From NCBI RefSeq assembly GCF_014529535.1, contig NW_023503584.1:2577005-2641004 (forward strand): DNA of 64,000 nucleotides. The letters run 5' to 3'. Below the pieces are notes generated by a model. It was not told the origin of the DNA, made no database searches, and saw only the letters and a program-made list of their open reading frames with translations. Position numbers and translations under genes: made by a program. Shown piece by piece: positions 1 to 12,100 of the stretch. This DNA is from Bradysia coprophila. Taxonomy: Eukaryota; Arthropoda; Insecta; Diptera; Sciaridae. Position 1 is the first letter of the stretch; each line of letters begins with the position of its first letter.

Positions 1-1257
1 GTGAGCAATAGAACGTTTTGAAAGTACAAAATTTCAAAATTTTCTCGCTCGACCGATCGCAATGATTCCCCTCCATTCTCCTCATTTATAATTTGCCGAA
101 TATTGACATTTCTCAAGAAGTCCGTATTCGCTCTGAAACGTAATTCGAACTTAACTGAACCTTTATTTAGGCGGGGTGCCATTCATTGAAATTTAAAAAG
201 GTTTCGCTAGAGTAGCCTCCGATCAACAGACATGAAATTTTTCAATAATTTTGTGTAAATACAAAGGAGACTTTGCTGTCTATACCTCTCTGAATATTGT
301 TGCTAAAGCTTAAGAAATATGGACGTAGTAAGTATTGTTCCAAAAGCGTAAAATTTATTAAATTTCAAATTCCAACATTAGCGTCCTATTCGCTGCCGCA
401 AATATTTAATGTTATATCAACATCCTTCAATTGTATTTACCGTTTTCTTTTGCTTCGGGGTTATTAAAATTTGAGTCTGTGTCTTATCTGCATATTTTAT
501 TGACTTGTTGTAACATACCATATTTTTAACACGTAGAAGGTAAATAGGATGTAAGGCTGAAAAGGTGAGAAAACCGAAATGTTAAACGCTGCACACTTTA
601 AAAGGTGTAAAGTCAAATTATTATTTTTGTTTGAGGATTTATTCGTTCATACATTTTCACCGTTTATACATTACAATAATATTTGTTACTCTGGTAACCG
701 AGTTGGAAGCTGCAAGTTAAACGTAGATTGGGTACAATGAAATGAAACCACTTACAGTACATATATCAGGTCAATTTGTTGTATACCGTTGAGTATTAAT
801 GTTAATTTGGTTTATATGAGTCCTTTTCGTGTACTGTGCTTTGGCCTTATTAATCAATAATAGCAACTCTCTAACACGTCGACATTGGTACTAAGGCCAT
901 TAAAAAGTTTTGGGTCCATGTTTCTTGTTTGTTTTTTCAATGTTTCGAAAGGGGCGTTTGTATGAGTGGGACGACGTTAGAATAGCTGACTTTGCTCACC
1001 TTCTTTTTATATGCTATAAGACTGGAAAGCAACCTCGAAACCTTTAAAACGTTACATGTGTTTTTGTAGCCTTTCACCTATATTGATTGACTCCAAGCTT
1101 ATAACAAGCACAACTTTACTCGTTCAAAGACTTATGCCACTGTCTATACTGTTCTTCCAACTATAAAGGTCCAATTCATCATTGAACATTCTACAAGTGG
1201 CTAACGAATCAATAAAAATTTTAATCTGATCATCTGGACATTTCGAGAAGAGGCAAT

Positions 1258-1454
1258 AGTACATTACTTACATTGCCCCATTGGTAGGCAAATGATGGAA
1301 ATTGTACTTCTTGTGTGAATCTTACCGACCGAGGCGTAGCGGAAGTACTATTTTCATCATTTCCCCCATTGCCAAGTAAGGTATTTTATTCAAAAACTTG
1401 AGGTAAAGTTTTGGCTCAGAGAAGTAAAATTAACTTTGCCTCACGTTTTTGAAT
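1258..1454. repeat. two adjacent small inverted repeats
   Basis: The first hairpin has arms at about 1260-1310 and 1342-1383, sharing TTACTTACATTGCCCC-like and AAGTAC ends. The second, at about 1388-1454, pairs ATTCAAAAACTTGAGG with its near reverse complement CCTCACGTTTTTGAAT. They look like decayed MITEs. No coding content. Confidence 0.5.
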
Positions 1455-1570
1455 CTATTACTTCAATTATTGTTAACATACTTTTGGCTAAATAATTTTA
1501 GCTAGCACTCAGCACTTACTTTTTTCGTCGTTATAACTAACAGATGACTAAATGTTTCTCAAATGTGCCT

Positions 1571-1618
1571 TGATGTACTTATATCAATTGTAGATGTAGA
1601 TGTACTTATATCAATTGA
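1571..1618. repeat. short tandem duplication
   Basis: The unit GATGTACTTATATCAATTG occurs twice in direct orientation with a short GTAGAT-type spacer, a simple replication-slippage duplication. Confidence 0.7.
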
Positions 1619-3112
1619 TTGTGATTGTAACATTGTGCCGAATGCCATGAATGAAAGATATTACACATTTCTAACAAAAAATAATAATTGTAATACGTCG
1701 CGTTGCCGGTCGAGTGGATAGTAGTTATACACCATCGAAAGCCAATAATTCTTTTCACATTTTCCGAATATCTTTTCTGGCTGTAATGAAAATATTCGCA
1801 AATTTATTTCAGCGCGGTATGTACACTACAGTGATGATGACGTGAAATTCTTTTCCAATAAATTGCAATAGAGATACAAATGACATTTAAATTGCGATTT
1901 CATTGATTTATTGATGGATTGGCAAATTGTACAATGCTGTAATGTACGCATCGACGTCGCACCACTGTGATTGATGATTATGTGTGCTTCAAATTGAATT
2001 AATTGAAATTGTAAATCGTACACACCACCGCCGCGCGATTTTTGAATGATATTTGTGTAAATGCAAGGTATACCCATTTTATGCTCGGGTGACCAACAAA
2101 ATGTGTAGGTGGTATTGGTGGTATTAGAAGGGTACATGGCAAATTATGAGTGAAAAACATCACGTAAATGACTCGCTAGATATATATTGGCATTATTCGC
2201 AAGGGCAAGGACTACAACTGGTTGCCTCGTATTCAGGTACATTCCACTTATTGAGAGTAACGCCTAATTTAAAAAAAAACAATTCGGGACGTCAGTCTCA
2301 TGGGCACTCTATTATATTTTCCTTCGATTCTAGCTGTAAACTCCACACATGCCATATGCCATAACTATTATTGTTTTACCCGATCGACTAAACTATATCC
2401 TAAATATTGAGGGTTAAATTTAGATTTGCTTTATTACCATTCCCTTGATATCTATTTCGCTAAAATAAAGCGTGTCACCAACTGGCTCTACAGGTATGTA
2501 GCCACCATCAAAGTAGCACAACACCTTTATTTGTTATAAGTATAATCAAGCCATGTTGGTAACATATTTTCAATGCATACGAGTAGGAAAGCGTACACAA
2601 AATTTTAAGAAAAATTGGACCAACTCACGAGAAAAATGAAGAGTCCGATTTCGTGCGAGTAGTGGTCTCGACTCAACAAAGTTTACTGTAAAGAAACCTA
2701 TTGCTATAATTGATAACGCAAAAGTACACTATTTCTACCCAATTACGTTCCATTCGCACAATTAAATTGCATAAACTTTGTACATAGTTTCTTCATAATT
2801 GATATTTACCACTCATTACGACCACTCACATACTCGCTTTAACATTGACATGCTTTTTCAATTTTTCAAAAATTATGAAAATAATTTTCCTGCGAAAATT
2901 CCCAAAGGAAATTTTTTATAATAATGTTGCACCCTTTCTCTATTATATTGTCAACTAATGTGGATCAATGTGGAATGTATTCCATACATTCTGCTTAAGT
3001 AGCGATTATCATATGCAGTGACGGACTTTGCGGTTTTACCAATGATCAAGTAGAAATTAGTCTAATAAAGTTTAAGAGCTAACAGCGAGTAGAACGAAGT
3101 ATTTGTGCCCAC

Positions 3113-3335
3113 CAGCACTAAGATATTTAAGTGAGTTTTGCCCAGAGGCATACCTCGGCGCCCAGCATTAAAATATAAAATATTTGGAGACTGACGGTAT
3201 AGGAAAGGCTTTGCACTTCTTTTGTAACAAAAATCAGGCCTTCCCGATGCGACCTATAACACACAGAACATGTTGTCCACGCATATGTATTTGGAGGTTT
3301 TACGACGTCTCGAGTGTTACTGTAGGTACACAAAG
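3113..3335. repeat. diverged MITE, relative of the 11.2-kb element
   Basis: The block carries AATATTTGGAGACTGA near its left part and TTTGGAGGTTTTACGAC near its right part, in inverted orientation. The same inner motifs recur at 11.2 kb (ATATTTGGAGGCTGATGA) and, more diverged, at 50.5 kb. I read all three as members of one non-autonomous family; only the 11.2-kb copy keeps near-perfect ends. Confidence 0.45.
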
Positions 3336-3435
3336 CGACGCAAAAGATTCCTAATTCAAATTTTTCTTTTGTTATACTGTCAAACTTGACAGAAGAACAA
3401 AAAACAAATTTGCATTAGGTTTCTTTGGCGTCGGT
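3336..3435. repeat. hairpin MITE of about 100 bp
   Basis: The left arm, AGCGACGCAAAAGATTCCTA followed by ATTCAAATTTTTC, pairs with the right arm, which ends GGTTTCTTTGGCGTCGGT. The loop lies near CAAACTTGACAG. The layout is that of a short terminal-inverted-repeat element. Confidence 0.55.
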
Positions 3436-6400
3436 ATGTGTAGCTAGAGTCAATGGTACGAGTATTGCCATGCCAAAGGTTAAGTGCGGCACTGATGATA
3501 GTACGAAAGTATAGTTGAAAGTTTCAGTACGATAGCAATTTGTTTGTATTTTTGTTCGCATCGACCAACCGCTCCTATTTTACAAAACGAAATGAAAAAT
3601 TCGTTTATGTTGGGGCGAAAACGAAACGAATGGACGTTTCTAGGCAATTTTCTCCCACATATTAAACCGAAATCCACCACGTTCGCTCCAATGAGACAAG
3701 CGAAATTTAGTAAAATTAAACTCGAAAATTTTATTGATGATGACTAAGTCGACGAACCGTTGGATTAATATTGTCGTTAAATTACTCTGTGATTTGTTCA
3801 AAGTCTATCGTGCGTTATAAATAATTCGATTCAGCTAAAATCAACAGGTATAAAAATAGTCCCAACTTATATTCGGTTATATAAAAGAAGCTCGATTGCT
3901 CGATGGTATAATGCTTTAATGCAGCAAATTTCCTGGGGTCATATAATGTGTAATCTAACTTATTTTCCATTTTCGACTTTTTATTATTTATTTATTTTAT
4001 GTGCCGTGGTATTAGTGCTATTTAATGCTAAACATAAATCATACGAGATTATAATACACTTTTCGGTGAAATTAATAATCCATAATGGGTTAGAATTATC
4101 ATCGATAAAATATTGAACTTGAACCATTCGAATTCGTTTCGGTTTTATGTGTTGTAAAAGTTTGTGACTTCATTGTTGGTTTATTTCGGCTATGATGTAA
4201 TTTAGCACTAATGGTTTGTACAATGTGCTTTGTACTTTGTCCATACGTCCAACAAAAGGCAATAAAACTAAGTTCAGACCTTTGTGAGGTAGAGCTCTTG
4301 ATCAGCATCACATGAAGTTAAAATTTCATCCTGGAAATTTTATTGAAATTTTGTTGGTGAAGAGTAGTACACTTACCGTCTTCAATTCAGTTCAAGAGCA
4401 ATCTAGCTTCAATTAAGACGCATTTAACAAAGTCCCAGTAAAAATTGCACATTGTCCTGGTCTGAAATCCATCATCCTTACAAACCATCATCAGAAATAA
4501 TGGAAAATTTGTGATAACCTAGCGATTCGTCACCATACATACGAAAATTTACTGGGAAGCCTGTTAGACAAGATGAAATACAGAAAATTTGAGTTGTTTG
4601 GCACGACAGGCCTTGCAATAAAAAATTTGTTTTTACTTTTTATTCTTCGTTTTGACACCAAAACATTTGTTTTGGAACCAAATTGGATTATGAAGGATAT
4701 GTGACCATACACACATTAGACCTACAATCGTTAGAGTCCTTCTAGAACTCACTTGTAGAATAAATGTTTTTCGATTTGGGAAACGTTATAATATGGCTCG
4801 GATTTTATAGCGTAAGCTTATAAGAGACTCAAAGCTACGAAGGGTATATTATCTTTCCAAATTGGCGAAGTTTAGCCGCCTGTGGTATTGACCTGTTACA
4901 GACGGCTGTCATCTCTTATCGACAACGACAGCAATAATAAACGACAAGCTCTGACTAATTAGGTCTTATATCGCAAAAAGCATGTTCAAAACAACAAATG
5001 AAGTAAAAGATTTCTGAAATCAATCTATGAAAATCATCGATCAAATGAAGTAATAGATCAGATATATAGTAAAACTGCTAATATTCTTGCTCTGCAAACG
5101 TTGCTACAGAGTAGAAATGTCTATGCAAATTTTAAACAAGATGGAAGTCGTGCTTTGCGACACCTACGTCCATCTGCACAACAAGCTTATTTTGACATGA
5201 GTTTGGAACAAAACCTTATATAAGGAAACCAAATTGCAATTCTTTCAAATGTTCCATGCAACCAAATTTCTATTTATGACATCGAGTGCAAAGAACTTTA
5301 TTAGGCTCGACATCATGAGATTCACCAAGGTTCATGCAACGATTTATGTAACAGAGGCATTTGAAGTTTGCAGACTTTGCACATTACTAGCAAAGCTCAA
5401 TAAAATGTTGATAAATATGATCAACAGTTGCACGGTTTCGTTGTATGTATACTGTTTGTGGTAACTGTTGTCTATATATTCGGAATATATTCGGGAAAAC
5501 TTTTTTCCACATTTTTCCAATGTTAAAAAAATGTTTTTGAGAAAAGGTGAAAAAATACTTTTCCGAAAATAGTCCATGCTACTTTCCACACACCTACACA
5601 AAAAATGTTTTTCCGCAATACTCTTAGAAACTAGAATCCATTCTGGGACCTGTTGGGAGCTCAGATCAACATTCCATAAAATGGCGAGTGTTCCTTCCAC
5701 ATACAGAATTTTTTATGAAATTTCATACATCCATCTGAAACCCTTTTGTCACAAAAATTCAGTGAGTTGACATACTATGCTTGAAGTTAAAATCGATCTT
5801 ATAGTCAAACATCATACCTTTCTAACAGTACCACACTCGATGTATTTCATATGAAAACATCAGTTTTCAGGTTGTTGATGTAAAAATTGTCGGAGTTTCA
5901 TGCTTTTATGTTGGGGACAGGTATACACCGCACAGGAGTTCTTCTCGAACTTTGATTCGAAATATATTTTTTTTTAATCCAAAACTTGTCCTTTTAGAAG
6001 GACCAGACACTGGAAGTACCAGATTCAATCAATTATTTTATTAAACAAAATAGCGAGATATTCATAGAGTGTCTTCATTAGCAAATGTTAATCGTAGCAA
6101 AGGAATAGATTTTTCTTAAAGCTCAAGAATGACAAATTTTTATAAATATATCGCAATGCGCGTGCTGTATCTAAAAGGTGAATTCCCTCTTTGAACATTG
6201 GTGTATCATTCGGAATTTCCTAAAATTTGTCAGGATACGACCCGCGTATTTTTTAGGTATACTCGCGTGTATACTTGACTGTAACGAACACCATAATATT
6301 AAGTAGAATGAGATGCACAGAAGAAAAAATAATAATTGAAGACCACGTGTACAGGTATAAAACAAAGGAAATGTACTCCATCTTCAATTTTATCACCACA

Positions 6401-7262
6401 CATCAATGATGTAATCTTTACCCCTTTATGATAAACTTATTAAAGAAACGATTGTCGCATGATAACATTGCCCTTTATTTATGGAATTTATAAGGTAAAA
6501 GTGAATGGTTGCTCTATTTATCCATGTATATATATAAATAACACACATGCGACATTGCGACATATAAGTATAATGAAGGTAAGCCCGACGGTTGAATAAG
6601 CGTACAGAATGTGGGATATATAAACCAACTCCTGTAGGACGTATAACTAATTTTTTTTTTTTAATTAAAATGTCACATTTGTGATTTTAATAGGATTATT
6701 AAATTATACCTGTGTCGTCTTACGTGCATGCGTTGCGTTATATATGTGTATGTTATTATTAAGCAGAAACATTTACGCTAAATCGAATCATGAAATTGGA
6801 AAATTTTCTAATTTAATAGCTAAAATCTAAAATGGTATTCTCTGGTAATAAGTACTGTAGATCATCTATTCGAGTGGTGAGCTGAGCTCTTAGTTTATTC
6901 CGACAACAAAATGAGATAATATTTCAAAATACTTTGAATAAACACTCAGACATCACCGTGGAAAATCGGTCTTAATAGACTCGAAGCATTGGTGTCCTAT
7001 CTAGTTAAAAAAAATTAAATTCATTTAGATTCATCATCATCAAATAACACAATATTCTGAACGGGCACGTAAGTGTCTACTGGCATTGTATACAATCAGA
7101 AAGTTCATCAAATTCGTTTTAATTTTTGGTGTGCTGTGTGCCGAATTGTCTATGTGTTCTAAGCGATTGGATGGTACACGTTAGCGTTATGTGCAAATGC
7201 AGAATTGAAAAAAGTAAAATTGACTACGTCAATCATATCATGGAATACGAAATGATACGAGG

Positions 7263-7378
7263 GATCACTGATAAAAAATATTGTAAAATATTTCATGTGG
7301 CAGGGAATTTGTATCTAGTGAACTGGAGACAAGTTACCTGCCACAGGTAATATTTTACAATCGTTTTTGTCGGTGATT
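7263..7378. repeat. hairpin of about 116 bp
   Basis: The left arm (GATCACTGATAAAAAATATT and on) pairs with the right arm (ending TTTTGTCGGTGATT) through almost its whole length, including the inner TGGCAGGGAATTTGT / ACAAGTTACCTGCCA segment. This is either a palindromic MITE or, less likely, a structured RNA locus. Confidence 0.55.
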
Positions 7379-9172
7379 TTAGATCGAAATAACACACGTC
7401 CAGTACTCTTTTGGCAGCTGCCATTAAAAGCAATTTTGCTTGAAGTGCGTTGATCGAACGCTTTAAGATCTCGTGGTAATAGATCACTAAAATGACCGCT
7501 GGCGTGACGATCGACGGTTCGGTTTTGTGTGCAAACTAATGACAACCAACTTTGCTTCTAAGGGAATTCCCCGTATTTAGTTCATTTGCATTCATTTCAA
7601 AGAATTGGATGCACTCACTTATTCATTACTTTGTGAAATTGTGAAGTTGGTTTCGATTAGTTTGCACACTTTTCCCCACCATTCCTCACGTTTCCGTCAT
7701 CAGTTTCACCAAACGAAGAGATCTATTGTGTCGAAATATTTTACATTTTTAACCTTTAAACCATGAAACAATGATTGAGTGACAGGATTAAAAAAAAAAG
7801 ATCGAACTCTTTTGACTGATTCAAGTTCTTTACTTTTCCAGTTATATTATTACAATTTCACATTATAAACTCCAAGTGTCTTCAACCCTAAACGAACACT
7901 ACTTTCAGCTGCACACACGCATCAATCTACCACTTACAAATTAATTTTCGTTAAGTCCCTATAGTACGAACGAGCCTTGGAAAGTACAAACATGCAAACC
8001 GGAAGGATACACAGAAACTTGAAGAGGATGTTTGATGTGATGATGTTGTGTTAAATATCAACGTTTCTTTTTTTTTCTTCCCTCATCTTACAATTAAAGC
8101 TTTATTGGAGGGTGTTTTTGTTTTTATTGTTTTAATATTTCAGCACAATGAGAGAGGCATATCCATGTCGCTCATATCTTAAAAAGACGCAATAATCTTT
8201 TAAGCGGATGTTAATGCAAATCAAAAATTTGTTTTTCTAACGAAATTAGAATTTATTGTCTGAGCCAATTTATATATTCTCCCTTGGTAAATGCTACCAA
8301 AACATTTTTTTGTGTTTATAACATGGAACACCGACATAAGGGCTTGGGAATTAATATGACATGTACTACACAGTGGTCACAAAGATAAAACGTGTGTAAT
8401 TATGCTATAAACCACAACAAAGAGTCGGCACACCGTTCGGTTGTGGTCATCATTGTGTTTAGTCTGTTAAACCGTGTACTGGATAATCAAAAATAGCAAA
8501 TAAAACTTTAAATATTACCTTCAGTTAGATGGTTATGTTAAATATGTCATCATATTCTGGACAGGGTGATGGAAGGGGTGGTGGATAGTTTCGTGTATGA
8601 TTTGGGAAATTTTCGCGAGGTTTTCAATGACAAAATTTATTCTTTGAGTTCTCATGGAACCTTTTGCAGCTAGGAAAAACCCATCAACGTCGAGATTTCC
8701 AGTCTAGGCAGCAAAAATTTACTTCCACCAAACACACGTTCTTGCAGTTATTTAAGTGTAAGTTGTTGTAAGGCAACTTTGTAAGGTTTATAAGACTTTC
8801 CCGAATACAAAAAGTGAAGTACTATTAAAGGTAGAAGTTGGATTGAAACAGGGTGCCCTTCGTCGATGTGATAAAAGGGTTTTACATTCCCCTAATTTCT
8901 CCAACTTCTATAGCCTGTTCTAACCTGTACTAAACTTCCCATGTTTCTACAGATAATTGTAAAAATTGGGAAGTGGACTTCGATTCTACAAAAGACCACA
9001 AAAGAAACTTTAGTGCAGCGGGTGAATGCCCAAAAAATAAGACCCCATGCAGCTGATACTAAAGAGTGCTATGTGGCTACAGTAACACACATTATAGTAT
9101 GAAGACTAACTATTAATTTCAATAATCTCGGATTTCATCTATTCCAGAATATTACGACACCAACCCAATAAA

Positions 9173-12100
9173 ATGTGGAGAATGCAGTACTCAACATGGT
9201 TCGGTTTTGTTATGCTGCTGGGAATCATATTGATGGCAATCAGTTGCACCACCGCAAAACCGTCGGAAGTATTTGAAAATACAGATGCCAAAGGTGATGG
9301 TAAGTTATCCGCAAAATAACAATAAAAAAGAAACGGAAATGAGCAGAGCAAATTCAGTATTCTGATACTTAGGGTGTTCTATTTTAGAATCAAAACGAAG
9401 CCGAAACTAAATATCATTTTGTAATAAGGATTTTCTTTTGTTTCATAGTTTATAAAGAAGGTGTGCAAATAATAAAAAAAAATATTTTTTATTGACAAAA
9501 GGTATTGCGAAAAAGTGCAAAGTTCTTTCACCTATTATATGCAACTGATAAAAAGATGATGAAAATGCAGCATCATTATTCATGAGCTGTTGTTTATAAA
9601 GATTTATAGATGAATGGCGATATATAATACTCATGGAAATATTGCACTTAACGATAGCATTTCCATTGATATTTTTTCCAGTTTTGGAAACGGTTATTGT
9701 CTTGTGCAATGCGAGAAAAATATTTGCCAAGAACTTTTAAACTAAGTTTTCAATAACCTTTTACACACGGCAAGGATATCACGAGAAAAGCTTCTCAATT
9801 TTATTTCAATTGATCTAAATGATTGAACACATCAATAGAGAATCTTGTCCTTCATTAATTTTATCAAATATTTTTTTGTTATATAATATCACATTATCCG
9901 AAGTGCATCATTTATTTTTGTTGTCTCTGTCTCTGTCGAACAGATGGTAGGCCGCCCGTAAGACGTTATAGACGAGAAAAATTGAAATTAAAAATATTTT
10001 TTCGATTGAACTTTGCTATAAGAAAGTTATTTGTAATATTGGAGATAATATAAACTTTCAGAGATAGACAAATGAAAAGAAATATCGAAACGGGTGAGGT
10101 GAACTTGAAAATACTTGAACCTGCAATGATCAATTTTGACCTAACCCTTATATAACAATCAGAATCGAGGCGGTAAGCTTTAGTCAAGTCACGCAGATGC
10201 AGATACGCGGTTGACACTACACTTGATGTGTATGTATGCGATGGATTTTAAAAATTGTGGTAATGTTCTGTGCGGTGAATTTTTTATTACATGATAATCA
10301 TCGGGTTGTAGGGTTCACTTTATCGCTCGTCAGATATCGGTCTGAAGGGAAAACTGAATTAACACACTCCAATTCACGCCGTAAGTGTGCCTAAAATTTG
10401 AATTTTAAGTGAACGATTTAATGAAAAAGTGAACCGAAAAATACATTTCAACGCTTCCTTGTATGAAAATGACGCTACGTTACAAAGACCTCCGCACTTT
10501 CCACTTTGAATTTCGACCGCACTTACGGCGTGAATGACAGGTACAAGAACAGATTTTTTAACAGTCATTTGGCCTCTTATTTTGTGTGGAACGACCTATA
10601 CCAACATAAAAAAAAACTGATTTTATGAGAATTTTAGACTACTGCATCGTGTAGGCCTCTTATTTAATTCTGTTCTCTTGCCTGTTCTTGGGGTGCACTG
10701 ACTGAACGGTCCTGAGATCACGCACTACAATTTAGTAGTTTGTTTGACCAACATCCGTTGAATCTAAATTTAATTTTCTGTATACGTGAGAGTGTATTGG
10801 TGAGCTATGATATGAATCGGTCGGTAGGGAAAGTAAACGGTCGAGAAGGAAAGTAACGGTTGGGAAGGAATGCACCAACACACTCTCACTATTACAGAAA
10901 AATGTCTTTCAACATACCCCAATACACACTCGATGTGTGTTTTCGCTTGGGCTTCGCTCGCGCGTGCACACACATCTTGTGTGTATTGGGGTATGTTGAA
11001 ATATACTATATTTTCAGGTGACAAGACGGTTGTCAAAGTTATGTTATACATATGCTATAGGAGAATGATGTTTAGAAACTAAGAAGAAATGTAATAGAGT
11101 TTTCCCATATTTTCCTGCATTCTGCCATAAAATTACTGCTGAAGGAATTTCCCTATAAGCAACGCACTGCTCCTAGCATGAACATAAGAAATATTTGGAG
11201 GCTGATGAAGTCACAGTAGGCACTGCGTTTCTTTCGTAAAGATAGATGACTTGTTTTCGTTGTATGAGTTAAAACACACAATACAATCAATCTTAAGCGG
11301 TAGCTCTCATCACAAAAGCCTCCAAATTGGACATTTGTCAAAGTAGTGTTCATGCTAGGAGCAGTGCGTTGCTATAAGAAGTTTTCTTTCTTCTTTTGTT
11401 CTAAGTTCATTTTTCATATAAAATCGATGTTTTAACACATTAGTGTCACGACGGCGCGAACGAGAAGCCAAAGACTGGATCGGTGTTATTTACACCATCT
11501 GAAAAACTATTCTTTTTATATTAAATGAGTAGAGATTAACGGGATAAATCCAAATCGTATCTGTTCGATATTTATGTTCGCGTTTACGGAGAATCGGAAA
11601 ACTGATGTGTGAGTTCATTTACATATATTTCCGTGAATTCAATTATGCGTGTGGGGTTTGAACTGCGCGTAACCGGTTAAATCCAGATCGTCTTTGATTT
11701 TTCGTGCTCGCACTTATTGAGAGTTGAATAACCGGTGCACGTGCGAGTTCACTTATATGCATAGGCTTAATTACGCGTATGAGGTTTGGAATGCGTATAG
11801 GTTTTGTGTGACAAATTTTGTGAGATTTTTCTTGAGGAAAAATCGTAATTCATATTTTTTTATGGGATCTTTTGTCAGACGAAGATTATATTTAGGTATT
11901 TTTATGAGTTTCGAAATATTCTCATAAATACATGCTTTTATGAATTTTCTAATTGGCTGATATACATAAGTTAATAGGTTTCTTGTCATATTAACATTGC
12001 AGATCTATGTATGAGATCGTTATATTGACACGAATTCTTTGTTTCAGGATCTTGTTTAAACCGTAATTTACTTTTGGCAGAGATGATTTCACTACAGAGT

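Larger units (their letters stand above)
1..9146. other. gene-poor AT-rich region
   Basis: No coding region with recognisable motifs or a convincing exon set is visible on either strand. The longest open frames are about 100 codons or less, low in complexity and without protein-like composition. The region holds small inverted repeats, listed separately, and simple AT-rich sequence. The stretch just before 9147 ends in a good splice acceptor (ATTCCAG), so an untranslated first exon of the RYamide gene probably lies somewhere in this interval, but I cannot place it. Confidence 0.5.

Noticed and set aside
1826-2137. 103-codon minus-strand frame
   Set aside because: No motif, no splice context and low-complexity composition; not supported as a gene.
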